DNA of 64,000 nucleotides from Micromonospora sp. WMMA1363 (GCF_030345795.1 NZ_JAUALB010000001.1:248001-312000); one strand, 5' to 3'; shown: positions 8,463 to 18,083, numbered from the stretch's first letter. Made by a program: numbers and translations. The notes: generated by a model from the sequence alone, not told the origin.

Positions 8463-9320
8463 TCAGTGCGTCGGCAGCCGGGCGGCGAACCGGGCCACCC
8501 GGCCGGCCAGCGGGCTCGCCGCGCGTACCCAGGTGAAGTGGTCCATCCGGGCTCCGGACTGCGCCGCCGTGTAGCGCTCCCGTGCGACGGGAGCCGTGAC
8601 CAGCTTGCCGCAGAGGTGGTCGAGTGTCTCGTGCGGTGTGTACTGGTCGTCGTCCACGCTGACCGCCAGGACCGGGGTGCGGACCGCCCGGATGGCCGCT
8701 TCGGCGTCGACGCCGTCCAACTGCGGGAACCGGCCGGTGCGGGCGGTGTACGCCCAGTCGTGGATGACCCCGCGTGCCTGCCGGCCGCCGAAGCCCCAAC
8801 CGGGCCAGACGCCGAGCAGTCGGGCGGTGGCGGCGATCCCCTGCGTGAATGGCAGGACGCCGTACCGCCGCGCGCCAGGGTAGCTGCGCCACCAGGGCAA
8901 ACCCACGGCGACCAGGGCCAGTCCGTCGACGTCGTGCCCCTCGTGCAGGGCGAGGTGCAGCAGCGCTGCCTGACCGCCGAGAGAGTGCCCGAGCACGACG
9001 GTCCTCCGCCCGTCCCGCCGGGCCTTGAGCGCCGCCAGCACCACACCGACGTCGGTGGCCAGCTCGGCGTAGCCGTAGCTGCAGTCGCGGCTCGGCCGCG
9101 GCGTGCTCGCACCGGTGCCCCGCAGGTCGGCGACCGCGACGGCCAGCCCGGCGGCGCGCAGCGCCGTGGCGAACGTCCGGTAGTACCGCGCCGGGACTCC
9201 CATGGCGGGCGAGATCAGCACGACCGGGGCGTCGGCGACGCCCTCCGGTTCCGGGTAGATCTGGAGGCCGAGGCGGGCCCCCTCGACGTCGACGAACTCC
9301 TGTTGGTACTCCGCGTTCAC
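8463..9320 (-). CDS. Alpha/beta hydrolase
   Basis: 285 residues with the alpha/beta-hydrolase order: oxyanion region SPAMGVPARYYR (about 38-49), nucleophile elbow GHSLGGQAAL (serine about 113), an acid-bearing loop TPVLAVSVDDDQYTP (about 215-230) and a C-terminal histidine in ARMDHFTWV (about 257). The resemblance is to the YheT/serine-aminopeptidase-like group, and the substrate is unknown. The start is GTG. A -10-like TAGATT ends six bases upstream of it, with TTACCC 18 bases further up, so the transcript may be leaderless. It is transcribed away from parE. Confidence 0.8.
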   Translation of the reverse strand: MNAEYQQEFVDVEGARLGLQIYPEPEGVADAPVVLISPAMGVPARYYRTFATALRAAGLAVAVADLRGTGASTPRPSRDCSYGYAELATDVGVVLAALKARRDGRRTVVLGHSLGGQAALLHLALHEGHDVDGLALVAVGLPWWRSYPGARRYGVLPFTQGIAATARLLGVWPGWGFGGRQARGVIHDWAYTARTGRFPQLDGVDAEAAIRAVRTPVLAVSVDDDQYTPHETLDHLCGKLVTAPVARERYTAAQSGARMDHFTWVRAASPLAGRVARFAARLPTH

Positions 9321-9741
9321 GGAATCAATCTACGACCCTTTCCTACTGGCGGGTAACCTGCGGGTGACCGGCGTCACCCCGGACGTCGTCGAACGCCCGC
9401 TGCACGTTCAGGTAGACCAGGTCGGTGCCGGGGAGCTCGGCGGTCAAGGCGTACCGGGCGAGACCCCACCAGCGTGCCGAGCCCGACGCGAAGCGGTGGC
9501 CGGCGGCAGGGGGTGTCGCCCGGGTCACGGGGGGAATCTGCCAGCCGTCGGGTCGGTTGCGCCGGTTGTGGCGGGTCGAGCGGGGCTGTCGGGCATTGTC
9601 AGGACGTCCCGCTAGGCTCGCTGCGGCGCGCCGCTTCCGGCCGATGCCCGCCGTCCGCGGCACCACACCGCCGAGACCCGGCGGCACCACACCGCCGAGA
9701 CCCGGCGGCACCACACCGCCGAGACCTGGGAGTACGACCAG
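9321..9741. other. Intergenic region between hydrolase and parE
   Basis: 421 bases without a gene I can support. It holds a short inverted repeat just upstream of the hydrolase promoter (GGGTGAC at 9362-9368 and GTCACCC at 9373-9379) and the 24-bp tandem repeats next to parE. The rest is featureless. Confidence 0.5.
9661..9730 (+). repeat. Three tandem 24-bp repeats directly upstream of parE
   Basis: Two perfect 24-bp copies (9661-9684, 9685-9708) and a third of 22 bases (9709-9730) abut the parE ribosome-binding region. Each full copy contains CCGCC-GAGACCC-GGCGG, a small hairpin. The period is a multiple of three and the frame is open into parE (each copy would read HHTAETRR). However, no ATG, GTG, TTG or CTG start lies between the upstream in-frame stop at 9613-9615 and the repeats. 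Confidence 0.8.
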
Positions 9742-11799
9742 TTGACCGCAGAGCCTGAGACCCTGTATGGGGCCGACGACCTCACGCACCTTGAGGGGCT
9801 GGACGCTGTCCGTAAGCGTCCCGGCATGTACATCGGCTCGACCGACAGTCGTGGCGTGGGCCACCTCGTCAACGAGATCCTCGACAACTCCACCGACGAG
9901 GGCGTCGCCGGCCACGCGACGACGATCGAGGTCACGTTGCACGCGGACGGCTCGGTCCAGGTCGACGACGACGGTCGGGGCATTCCCACCGACGTGCACG
10001 CGAAGTCCGGCATCTCCGGCGTCGAGCTGGTGCTCACCCGGTTGCACGCGGGTGGCAAATTCGGTGGGTCGGGCTACAAGACGTCGGGCGGCTTGCACGG
10101 GGTGGGCGCCTCAGCGGTCAACGCGCTCGCCCGTCGGTTCGACGTGACGGTTCGCCGGGGCGGCAAGGTCCACGCGATGTCCTTCCGGCACGGTGTTCCC
10201 GGCGTCTTCGACGGCGACGGGCCGGACGCCCGGTTCACCGCCGGCCCCGGGCTCCAGGTGTCCGGCGCGATGAAGCGTGGCCAGCGAACCGGCACCTCGA
10301 TCCGGTACTGGCACGACCCGCGCTATTTCGAGACCGGTGCGTCGCTGGACGCCGAGGCAGTGCGGATGAAGGTGCGCAACACCGCTTTCCTGGTGCCCGG
10401 CGTCCGGTATCTGCTGCGCGACCACACCGGGACGGAGCCGGTCGAGGAGCGGTTTCACTACCCGAACGGCCTGGCCGACATGGTGGATTTCCTCGCCCCG
10501 GCGGGGGACCGCGCGGTGTCCGGCACGCTGCTGGTGACCGGTGAGGGGGCATACCGGGAAAACGCCGCCGACGCCAACGGCGTCATGCAGTCCAACGTGC
10601 AGCGGCGCGCCGAGGTGGAGGTGGCCTTCCGGTGGGGCACCGGCTACGACCGCACCGTGGAGTGCTTCACCAACACGATCCGCAACGCGCACGGCGGCAC
10701 CCACCGCAAGGGCTTCGAGCGGGCCCTGACCCGCGCGCTCGTCGACGCCGTCCGCAACGCCCGCGGCCTGCTCAGGGCCAAGGAGGAGCCGCCCACACTG
10801 GACGACATCCTCGAGGGGATGACCGCGGTGGTGCACGTGCGGATCCCGGAGCCGCAGTTCACCTCCCAGACCAAGGACGAGCTGTCCACCGCCGGTATCA
10901 CCAAGGTGCTGCAGGGCCTCGTCGAGCAGCATCTCAAAGGCTGGTTGGAGGACCGGAAGACCAAGGCCGAGGCGCGGACGGTGCTGCAGAAGATCGTCGA
11001 CGCGGCGCGGGTCCGGTTGACGCAGAAACAGCAGAAGGACGCCGCGCGCCGCAAGACCGCCCTGGAGGGCGCGTCGATGCCGCCGAAGCTGGTCGACTGC
11101 CGTTCCACCGGAGTCGACCGCAGCGAGCTGTTCATCGTCGAGGGGGACAGCGCTCTCGGGACGAGCCGGATGGCCCGTTCCTCGGAGTACCAGGCGCTGC
11201 TGCCGATCCGCGGCAAGATCCTCAACGTGCAGAAGGCGAACCTCCAGCAGGTGCTGGACAACGCCGAGTGCGCCGCGATCGTGCAGGTGCTCGGCGCCGG
11301 ATCCGGGCGGACGTTCGATCTGTCCGCGATGCGGTACGGCCGGGTGCTCATCATGGCCGACGCCGACGTGGACGGCGCGCACATCCGTACGCTGCTGATC
11401 ACGCTCTTCGCCCGCTACATGCGGCCGTTGATCGAGGCCGGCCGGCTGTACGCGGCGATGCCGCCCCTGCACAAGATCACCACGAGGGGGCGCAGCCCGC
11501 AGACGGTCTACACGTACACCCAGGCGGAGATGGAGGCGACGGTCCAGCGCCTGGAGAAGGCCGGCAAGCAGGTCGCCACCCCGATCCCGCGGTTCAAGGG
11601 CCTCGGCGAGATGGACGCCGACGAGCTGTGGGAGACCACGATGAACCCGGCTACCCGGGCGGTCCGTCGGATCACCCTCGACGACGTCGAGGAGGCCGAG
11701 GGGATCCTGGAGCTGCTGATGGGGGAGAAGGTCGAACCCCGCCGGAACTGGCTGATCAACTCCGCCGACCGCGTCGACCGCGAGGCGATCGACGCATGA
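9742..11799 (+). CDS. parE: DNA topoisomerase IV subunit B
   Basis: 685 residues with the full type IIA topoisomerase B layout. A GHKL ATPase domain comes first (DAVRKRPGMYIGST, EILDNSTDEG, DDDGRGIP, GGLHGVGASAVNAL). A transducer domain carries QTKDELS. The TOPRIM domain has EGDSALG (about 467) and the metal-binding DADVDGAHI (about 541). The C-terminus contains PRFKGLGEMDADELWETTM. With ParC it decatenates replicated chromosomes. ParE rather than GyrB is chosen because it sits directly upstream of a ParC-like A subunit and away from dnaA/recF genes. The start is TTG after GGGAG, and 24-bp repeats lie immediately upstream. Confidence 0.9.
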   Translation: MTAEPETLYGADDLTHLEGLDAVRKRPGMYIGSTDSRGVGHLVNEILDNSTDEGVAGHATTIEVTLHADGSVQVDDDGRGIPTDVHAKSGISGVELVLTRLHAGGKFGGSGYKTSGGLHGVGASAVNALARRFDVTVRRGGKVHAMSFRHGVPGVFDGDGPDARFTAGPGLQVSGAMKRGQRTGTSIRYWHDPRYFETGASLDAEAVRMKVRNTAFLVPGVRYLLRDHTGTEPVEERFHYPNGLADMVDFLAPAGDRAVSGTLLVTGEGAYRENAADANGVMQSNVQRRAEVEVAFRWGTGYDRTVECFTNTIRNAHGGTHRKGFERALTRALVDAVRNARGLLRAKEEPPTLDDILEGMTAVVHVRIPEPQFTSQTKDELSTAGITKVLQGLVEQHLKGWLEDRKTKAEARTVLQKIVDAARVRLTQKQQKDAARRKTALEGASMPPKLVDCRSTGVDRSELFIVEGDSALGTSRMARSSEYQALLPIRGKILNVQKANLQQVLDNAECAAIVQVLGAGSGRTFDLSAMRYGRVLIMADADVDGAHIRTLLITLFARYMRPLIEAGRLYAAMPPLHKITTRGRSPQTVYTYTQAEMEATVQRLEKAGKQVATPIPRFKGLGEMDADELWETTMNPATRAVRRITLDDVEEAEGILELLMGEKVEPRRNWLINSADRVDREAIDA

Positions 11800-11837
11800 G
11801 CACACCGGCCGCCGAACACGGACAAGGACACTGAACG

Positions 11838-14321
11838 ATGGCACGCCGCAAGGAAACGAAGGTCGACCTCTCCTCGTTCGACCAGGCCGGCGCGCGGGTC
11901 TTCGACAACCCGCTGGTCACCGAGGTTGCCGACTCCTACCTGGAGTACGCGTTCTCGGTCATCCACTCCCGCGCGCTGCCGGACGCGCGGGACGGGCTCA
12001 AGCCGGTGCACCGCCGCATCCTCTGGTCGATGGCCGAATCCGGCTTCCGGCCGGACCGTTCGCACGTCAAGTCGGCCCGTGTCGTCGGTGACGTGATGGG
12101 TCGGTACCACCCGCACAGCGACGCGGCGATCTACGACGCGCTGGTCCGCCTGGCGCAGGACTTCTCGCTCAACGCGCCCCTCATCGACGGGCATGGAAAC
12201 TTCGGAAGCCCGGACGACGGACCGGCGGCGGCGCGCTACACCGAGTGCCGGCTGTCCCGGGAGGCGATGCAGCTCGTCGGCGAGCTCGGTGAGGACACGG
12301 TCGACCTGGAGCCGAACTACGACGGCTCACTGACCCAGCCCACCGTGCTGCCGGCCGCCTTCCCGAACCTGCTGGTCAACGGCGCGTCCGGGATCGCGGT
12401 CGGGATGGCGACCAACATGATTCCGCACAACCTCGGCGAGGTGGTCTCCGCCGCCCGCTGGCTGATCAACCACCCGGACGCCACGCTGGACAAGCTCATG
12501 GAGTTCGTGCCGGGTCCCGACCTGCCCACCGGCGGGCTGCTGCTCGGCCTCGACGAGGTGCGTCGGGCGTACGAGTCCGGCCGTGGTGTGGTGCGGATGC
12601 GCGGCAAGGTGGAGATCGGCCCGGTGGAGGGCAGCCGTGGCCGGCAGGCGATCACCGTGGTCGAGCTGCCGTACGGCGTCGGCGCGGAGAAGATCATCGC
12701 CGCCATCACCAACGAGGTGACGAAGACCAAGCGGCTCACCGGCATCGCCGACGTCAAGGACCTGACCGACCGGGAGAACGGCACCCGGCTCGTCGTCGAA
12801 TGCAAGGTCGGGGTCAATCCGCAGGCGCTGCTCGCCGACCTCTACCGGCTGACCCCGCTGGAGCAGTCGTTCGGCGTCAACAATCTGGTGCTGGTAAACG
12901 GGCAGCCGCAGACGCTGGGGTTGAAGGCACTGCTGGAGGTCTTCCTGTCCCACCGGTACGAGGTGGTGACCCGGCGCAGCGCGTACCGGAAGCGCAAGCG
13001 CGAGGAGCGGCTGCACCTGGTCGACGGTCTGCTGATCGCGTTGCTCGACATCGACAAGGTGGTCAGACTGATCCGGGGCAGTGAGGACGCGCAGGCCGCG
13101 AAGAGCGGCCTGATGCAGCGGTTCAAGCTGTCCGACGTCCAGGCCACGTACATCCTCGACACGCCGCTGCGCCGGCTGACGAAGTACGACCGGCTGGAGC
13201 TGGAGGCCGAGCAGGAGAAGCTGCGCGGCGAGATCGCCGAGCTGTCCCGGATCCTGGACGACCCGAAGGTGCTGCGGAAGGTCGTCTCCGGCGAGCTCGC
13301 CGCGGTGGTGAGGCAGTTCGCGACACCGCGCCGCACCACACTGGTCGACGGGGACCTCAAGGAGGTGCTGGCCGCCTCCGTACCGGCCGGCCCGCTGGAG
13401 GTCGCCGACGACCCGTGCCAGGTGATCCTGTCGGCGACCGGCCTGGTCGCGCGCACCGCGGCTGAGTCGGAGGAGGCAGCCGAGGGGCGCCGCCGGCGCG
13501 GCCGGGTCCGGCACGACGCGGTACGCGCCGTCGTCCACTCGACGGCCCGCGGCCGGGTCCTGCTGGTCACCAGCGCTGGTCGCGCGATCAAGGTGGACGT
13601 GCTGCCGTTGCCGGTGCTGCCCGAGCAGTCCGGCACCGTCTCGCTGCGCGGGGGGATGTCCGCCGCCGAGCTGGCGCCGCTGGAACCGGGGGAGATCGTG
13701 GTCGGCCTGGCCCCGCTCGGGCCGACTGCCGAGGGGTCGCCCGGGCTCGCGTTGGGAACCCGGCAGGGTGTGGTCAAGGTGTGCGCGCCGGAGTGGCCGG
13801 TGCGCTCCGACGAGTTCGAGGTGATCAGCCTGCGGGACGGTGACGAGGTGGTCGGGGCGACCTGGCTCACCGACGGTGCCGAGAGCGTCGCGTTCATCAC
13901 CTCCGAGGCGTCGCTGCTGCGGTTCCCGGCCGGGCTCGTCCGTCCACAGGGGATTCGGGGTGGCGGCATGGCCGGAGTCAACCTGACGGCCGGGGCGCGG
14001 GTGGTGTTCTTCGGCGCGGTTCGCACGGACGACCCGACACGCGGCGCGCCGATGGTGGTCACCTCGACCGGTGCCACGGTGAAGGTGACGCCGTTCGCGG
14101 CGTACCCGGCGAAGGGGAGGGCGACCGCTGGAGTGCGCGTCCAACGTTTCCTCAAGGGCGAGACCGACGTGGTCGCCGCCTGGGTCGGCCCTCGGCCGGT
14201 GGGCTCGACGGCCAACGGTGAGCCGGTGGAGCTGCCCGCGGCGGATCCGCGCCGGGACGGCAGCGGCTTCGCCGTGCTGCTCGGGCCCGCGGTGGTGGGC
14301 CACCAGGTCGAACGCGACTGA
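11838..14321 (+). CDS. parC: DNA topoisomerase IV subunit A
   Basis: 827 residues. The breakage-reunion domain contains SRALPDARDGLKPVHRRILW, MGRYHPHSDAAIYDALVRLAQ and the catalytic tyrosine in AARYTECRLS (about residue 134). A coiled-coil tower and a C-terminal beta-pinwheel follow (repeats such as ARGRVLLVTSAGRAIKV, FITSEASLLRFPAG and PQGIRGGGMAGVNL). No full GyrA-box is evident, and together with the adjacent parE this supports topoisomerase IV. It starts 38 bases after parE and is presumably co-transcribed with it. It converges with the AlkB-like gene. Confidence 0.9.
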   Translation: MARRKETKVDLSSFDQAGARVFDNPLVTEVADSYLEYAFSVIHSRALPDARDGLKPVHRRILWSMAESGFRPDRSHVKSARVVGDVMGRYHPHSDAAIYDALVRLAQDFSLNAPLIDGHGNFGSPDDGPAAARYTECRLSREAMQLVGELGEDTVDLEPNYDGSLTQPTVLPAAFPNLLVNGASGIAVGMATNMIPHNLGEVVSAARWLINHPDATLDKLMEFVPGPDLPTGGLLLGLDEVRRAYESGRGVVRMRGKVEIGPVEGSRGRQAITVVELPYGVGAEKIIAAITNEVTKTKRLTGIADVKDLTDRENGTRLVVECKVGVNPQALLADLYRLTPLEQSFGVNNLVLVNGQPQTLGLKALLEVFLSHRYEVVTRRSAYRKRKREERLHLVDGLLIALLDIDKVVRLIRGSEDAQAAKSGLMQRFKLSDVQATYILDTPLRRLTKYDRLELEAEQEKLRGEIAELSRILDDPKVLRKVVSGELAAVVRQFATPRRTTLVDGDLKEVLAASVPAGPLEVADDPCQVILSATGLVARTAAESEEAAEGRRRRGRVRHDAVRAVVHSTARGRVLLVTSAGRAIKVDVLPLPVLPEQSGTVSLRGGMSAAELAPLEPGEIVVGLAPLGPTAEGSPGLALGTRQGVVKVCAPEWPVRSDEFEVISLRDGDEVVGATWLTDGAESVAFITSEASLLRFPAGLVRPQGIRGGGMAGVNLTAGARVVFFGAVRTDDPTRGAPMVVTSTGATVKVTPFAAYPAKGRATAGVRVQRFLKGETDVVAAWVGPRPVGSTANGEPVELPAADPRRDGSGFAVLLGPAVVGHQVERD

Positions 14322-14398
14322 TCTGTCCGCTGACGGCGCCCCGGACCAACCGGTTGCGGGCCCGTGGGCCGACCCGCCGCCACCGCCGCGGGCGGACC

Positions 14399-15055
14399 TC
14401 AGGCGACGTTCGCGGGACGGAACTGGACGCTGACCCGGGGGCCGACCGGACGGGCGGTCTTGGGGATCGCGTGTTCCCAGGTGCGTTGGCAGGAACCGCC
14501 CATCACCACGAGGTCGCCGTGGCCGAGTGAAAAGCGGAGGCTGGTGCCACCGCCGCGGGGTCGGAGCAGCAGCGCCCGGGGTGAGCCGAAGGACACGATG
14601 GCGACCATCGTGTCGGCGTGCGCGCCGCGACCGATGGTGTCGCCGTGCCAGGCGACGCTGTCCCGCCCGTCCCGGTAGAGGCACATGCCGGCGCTGACGA
14701 ACGGTTCGCCCAACTCGGTGGCGTAGTGCCGGGTCAGCACCGTCCGGGCGGCGGTGAGAACCGGGTGGGGCAGCGGCCGGCCGGCCGCGTACCAGCAGAG
14801 CAGGCGGGGCACGGCGACCTGAGCGTCGTACATCGTGCGGCGTTCGGCCCGCCACGGCACGTTCCGCCGGAGCGTGTCGAGCACCTGGTCGGAGCCGCGC
14901 ACCCAGCCGGGCAGGTGGTCGATCCAGGCGCCCCGGGTGAGCTGGTGCCGGGTGGCTGCGCCCGCGAGCGGCTCGAGCGTCGGGTCGGCCTCGACGAGAT
15001 CCAGCATGGAGGGCTGATAGGCGGTGTCCGGCACGTCCCGAGCGTACCGCACCAT
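14399..15055 (-). CDS. AlkB-like 2-oxoglutarate/Fe(II) dioxygenase
   Basis: 218 residues with the double-stranded beta-helix signature of AlkB proteins: PRLLCWYAAG, the iron-binding H-x-D in VAWHGDTIG (about 137-139), SFGSPRALLLRPRGGG, the distal histidine in WEHAIPKT and the 2-oxoglutarate-binding arginines in GPRVSVQFRP. It probably removes alkyl groups from nucleic acid bases by oxidative demethylation. It is short and has no added domain. The GTG at 15055 is used, and an ATG 16 codons in (MLDLVEAD) is an alternative. It overlaps nothing and converges with parC. Confidence 0.85.
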   Translation of the reverse strand: MVRYARDVPDTAYQPSMLDLVEADPTLEPLAGAATRHQLTRGAWIDHLPGWVRGSDQVLDTLRRNVPWRAERRTMYDAQVAVPRLLCWYAAGRPLPHPVLTAARTVLTRHYATELGEPFVSAGMCLYRDGRDSVAWHGDTIGRGAHADTMVAIVSFGSPRALLLRPRGGGTSLRFSLGHGDLVVMGGSCQRTWEHAIPKTARPVGPRVSVQFRPANVA

Positions 15056-15167
15056 CGAACACGTGTACGATTCGTGACCCGGTGCGGCGCGGCGGCGGCC
15101 GGCCCGGCGGGTAACGTCGCGGGTCGGTGTCTACCGGGCCGTCGAGCCCGCCCACCCCGACAAGGAG

Positions 15168-16439
15168 ATGCCCGTGCTGGTACCCCCCGCCGACCGGCCA
15201 GGATCCGCGGTGGAGGACGCCGCGCCCGCCCGCGTCGGCCGGCTGCCGTCGCTGACCGGGCTGCGGTGGATCGCGGCACTGCTGGTTTTCGGGTTCCATG
15301 CCGGGACGATGGGCATCGTCGCCGAGCCAGACCTCAAGACGGTCGTCGACCGGACGTTCACGCTGGGCCTGTCGGGCGTGCAGTTCTTCTTCATCCTCAG
15401 TGGATTCGTGCTGGTCTGGTCGGCCCGGCCGGGCGAGGCGAAGCGCACCTTCCTGCGTCGCCGGATGGCCAAGATCTACCCGAACCACCTGGTCATGTTC
15501 GTGGCGGCACTGCTCGTGGCGTACGGGTTCGGCGACCCGGTGAACCCCCGCGCCGCGCTGGAGAACCTCCTTCTCGTGCAGGCCTGGGATCCCACCCCCG
15601 GCATCTTCTACAGCGTCAACACGGTCAGCTGGTCACTCTCCTGCGAGCTGTTCTTCTACGCCTGTCTACCGTTCGCGCTGCCCTTGATCCACCGGGCACC
15701 GACCGGTGGGCTGTGGGCGGTGATCGGCGCGGTGCCGCTGTTCATCCTCGCGCTCTGGCCGGCGCAGGTCCTCGTGCCGGAGGAGAACCGGTGGTGGTTC
15801 ACGCAGATCTTCCCGGTGGTGCGGTCGCTGGAGTTCTGGCTGGGCGTGGCTGCCGCGGAGCTGCTGCGCCGGGGCCGGTGGCGCGGCCCTGGGCTCGGCT
15901 CGGCCAGCGTCCTCTTCCTCGTGACCTGGGTGGTGGCTGGCAACTGGATCCGGGCCGAGCTGTGGGCGGCGTCGCTGTCGGTGGCGTACGTCCTGGTGAT
16001 CGTGGCCGCCGCGGACGCGGATGTCCGTGGCCTGCGGACTCCGTGGCGTACCCGCCCGATGGTCTGGCTCGGTGAGGTCTCGTTCGCCTTCTACGTGGTG
16101 CACGTCCTGGTCATGGTGACCGTTCTCCGGCTGACCGGTCACCACGGTGTTGGTGTGCCCGGCTGGTGGGGGCCGGTCGCGGTGGTGGGCTTGTTGCTGG
16201 TGAACCTGGCACTCGCGGCGCTGCTGCACCGCTATGTGGAGACGCCGATGACGCGGCGCCTCGGACCTCCCCGTGCGCCGCGACGGACGGCGTTGCCCGC
16301 CGGGACCGCGCCGTCCCCGTGGGCCGCCACGCCGGAACACCCGCGGGCGGCCGAGGCTGCGCTGGTCCATGTCGGATCGTCGAGTGGTCGGGACCCCGAC
16401 ATGCCTCGGACGGATGCGGTGGAACGCCCCCGGCGGTAG
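15168..16439 (+). CDS. Acyltransferase 3 (OafA/YrhL) family membrane protein
   Basis: 423 residues with about ten membrane segments. The N-terminal family motif LTGLRWIAALLVFGFHAG contains the conserved arginine and histidine. It is followed by GLSGVQFFFILSGFVLVW, the R-R...K-I-Y-P motif (FLRRRMAKIYPNH) and SWSLSCELFFYACLPF. Such proteins transfer O-acyl groups from the cytoplasm to surface glycans or lipids. The C-terminal 60 residues are basic, proline-rich and probably cytoplasmic. The RBS is AAGGAG about 7 bases before the ATG. The acceptor cannot be told from sequence. Polysaccharide genes begin only 3 kb downstream. Confidence 0.88.
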   Translation: MPVLVPPADRPGSAVEDAAPARVGRLPSLTGLRWIAALLVFGFHAGTMGIVAEPDLKTVVDRTFTLGLSGVQFFFILSGFVLVWSARPGEAKRTFLRRRMAKIYPNHLVMFVAALLVAYGFGDPVNPRAALENLLLVQAWDPTPGIFYSVNTVSWSLSCELFFYACLPFALPLIHRAPTGGLWAVIGAVPLFILALWPAQVLVPEENRWWFTQIFPVVRSLEFWLGVAAAELLRRGRWRGPGLGSASVLFLVTWVVAGNWIRAELWAASLSVAYVLVIVAAADADVRGLRTPWRTRPMVWLGEVSFAFYVVHVLVMVTVLRLTGHHGVGVPGWWGPVAVVGLLLVNLALAALLHRYVETPMTRRLGPPRAPRRTALPAGTAPSPWAATPEHPRAAEAALVHVGSSSGRDPDMPRTDAVERPRR

Positions 16440-16484
16440 CGTATAACTGTGCTTCCGGTCGCGCTCACCTGTCCGTTGTGGTGG

Positions 16485-16943
16485 GTGGCGCGCTGGGCCT
16501 CCCGGCTGCTCGCCGGTCTGGCGCTGACCGCCGGCCTCACCGTCGGCGTCGCTCCCGCCCACGCGGCCGGGCCGGCCCTTGTTCCCGCCCACGCGGCCGG
16601 GCCGGCCGCCGGACCGGCGCTCCGGGTGCTTCCGAACCTGGTTGGCGCCGACTGCGGTGCGCTACCCGGTCAAGGAACGCCGGACGCCGCCGCGCCGGAC
16701 CCCCGGGCCGACACGGTGTCGGTCGGGGTGGTGACGGACGCCGCGCCGGCCCACCGGGGCGCTGTCGTTGCCGCGTCCACCACGCGGACGGCGGTGGACG
16801 CCGTCGGGTCTGCCGTGGCGGTGCCGCCGGGTGCCGGGGTGCGCCACGGCAGCGCGGGACGGCCGCTGGCGGGTCCGGGGGACAGCCCGGTGGCCGGGCA
16901 GTTGCCCGCCACGGCGGGCTCGCGGGCCCCGCCGCTGGACTGA
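16485..16943 (+). CDS. Hypothetical secreted protein
   Basis: From the GTG at 16485 the protein begins MARWASRLLAGLALTAG and ends its signal peptide at APAHA, leaving an Ala/Pro/Gly-rich mature chain of about 120 residues with one cysteine. An earlier GTG (16449) is open, but a -10-like TATAAC ends only one base before it. If that promoter is used, the later start is the translatable one. The segment PAHAAGPA occurs twice (partial duplication near residues 25-40). I recognise no domain. Low complexity makes me cautious about whether it is real. Confidence 0.45.
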   Translation: MARWASRLLAGLALTAGLTVGVAPAHAAGPALVPAHAAGPAAGPALRVLPNLVGADCGALPGQGTPDAAAPDPRADTVSVGVVTDAAPAHRGAVVAASTTRTAVDAVGSAVAVPPGAGVRHGSAGRPLAGPGDSPVAGQLPATAGSRAPPLD

Positions 16944-17121
16944 GCATCCCGCCGACCGGCCGGACCGGCGCTTCCTCGCCGACCGGCAGCGCTCCCGGCG
17001 CCGGCCCGCCAGCTCTCCGCGCCGTCCCCGTACCTGCCCGCACGCCGCCGTAGCCCCGACTCCCGTGCCCACACGGTGTCGGTCTCCTGCGGTGCCCCAG
17101 TCTTCCGTCGAGGTTGCCGAC

Positions 17122-17886
17122 ATGAACAACGTCCTCCACGAGTTCCTCACCGACGTTCCCCGGGCGAGTGCCATCTGGTCCGCGCTACTCGTCCTCGCCC
17201 TGACCACGCTCACCGTCATCGCCGCCCGGCCCGAGCCGGATCGGCCCGAGCGGGATCGGCCCGCCGACCCGCCGCTGGCGGACGAAGCCGCCGACCTGCG
17301 CCGGTACGCCGAGGAGGTGGCGGTGGCGGCAACCGGCGCGATCCGGACGGCGCGGCGTCGGCGGGAGGCCTGGCTCACGGCGCAGGAGGAGGCCGACCAG
17401 GCCTGGCAGGCGTACGACGAGGCGGAGGTCGCCGCCCGCCGGTTCGTCGCCGCCGCGGCTCTGCACACCCCGCGTACGCCCCGCACGCCCGCCGAGTACG
17501 CGGCACGGGAGCGCTGGCTGCACCAGGCGGTGGTGGCCGCCCACTGGCGAGGAGACCTGTCCGCGCGGCAGCTCGGCGACGTGTTCGGCCACCGGGATGG
17601 CTGGAACCCGCGCCTGCACCCGGCGGAGCAGGAGATCGTCTTGACGCGGGCGGTGCGGAACGGCAAGCTGGCCGCTTACCGGGCCGCGACCGCGCGGGAA
17701 CGGGCGGCCTGGCGGGACGCCGAGGTGGCCGCGGAGGCGGCCCGCGCGCTCCACGCCGAGGCGTACGCCGCCAGGAAGCGACTGTCTCCGGTGCCGTCGG
17801 TGCGAGCCCGGGCGGCTTCCGCGCGAGGCCCGGTGCTCGCCGCTCGCTGGCGCCCGGCGCGGGGCGGACTGACACTATTTCAGTGA
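17122..17886 (+). CDS. Hypothetical membrane-anchored coiled-coil protein
   Basis: 254 residues from the ATG at 17122. A single N-terminal transmembrane helix (AIWSALLVLALTTLTVIAA, about 17-35) is followed by a proline/arginine-rich linker. Long alanine- and charge-rich helices come next (DLRRYAEEVAVAATGAIRTA, EAWLTAQEEADQAWQAYDEA), and a basic tail follows. The pattern suits a membrane-tethered coiled coil facing the cytoplasm. I do not recognise the family. It follows the secreted unknown on the same strand with a 178-base gap that shows no terminator. Confidence 0.6.
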   Translation: MNNVLHEFLTDVPRASAIWSALLVLALTTLTVIAARPEPDRPERDRPADPPLADEAADLRRYAEEVAVAATGAIRTARRRREAWLTAQEEADQAWQAYDEAEVAARRFVAAAALHTPRTPRTPAEYAARERWLHQAVVAAHWRGDLSARQLGDVFGHRDGWNPRLHPAEQEIVLTRAVRNGKLAAYRAATARERAAWRDAEVAAEAARALHAEAYAARKRLSPVPSVRARAASARGPVLAARWRPARGGLTLFQ

Positions 17887-18083
17887 CGCCGGTCACCTTG
17901 GTGTCGAACCGGTCAGTGGTCGCATTTCGGCCGACTTTCGCGGGCGGTTCCCGGCGATCGGCCACCGCTCGTCCGCTTGTCGACCTGCCGTGCCGTTACG
18001 GCCCCTCGTCCCATTGAACTGCGCCAGTGCATAAGTGCCCGCAAAATTGCTGCATGATCGATGTTTAAGCAGCTCAACGCCGG

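Noticed and set aside
9343..10098. Minus-strand frame covering the parE upstream region
   Set aside because: It runs into the 5' part of parE, its composition reflects the antisense strand, and the 24-bp repeats give artificial periodic protein (VVPPGLGG-like).
10111..11844. 577-codon minus-strand frame opposite parE
   Set aside because: An antisense shadow. All type IIA topoisomerase motifs are on the plus strand.
12327..15488. Very long open frame antisense to parC and the AlkB/acyltransferase genes
   Set aside because: Composition is dominated by R, P, H and G with no domain, and it lies opposite well-identified genes. This is a usual by-product of extreme GC3 bias.
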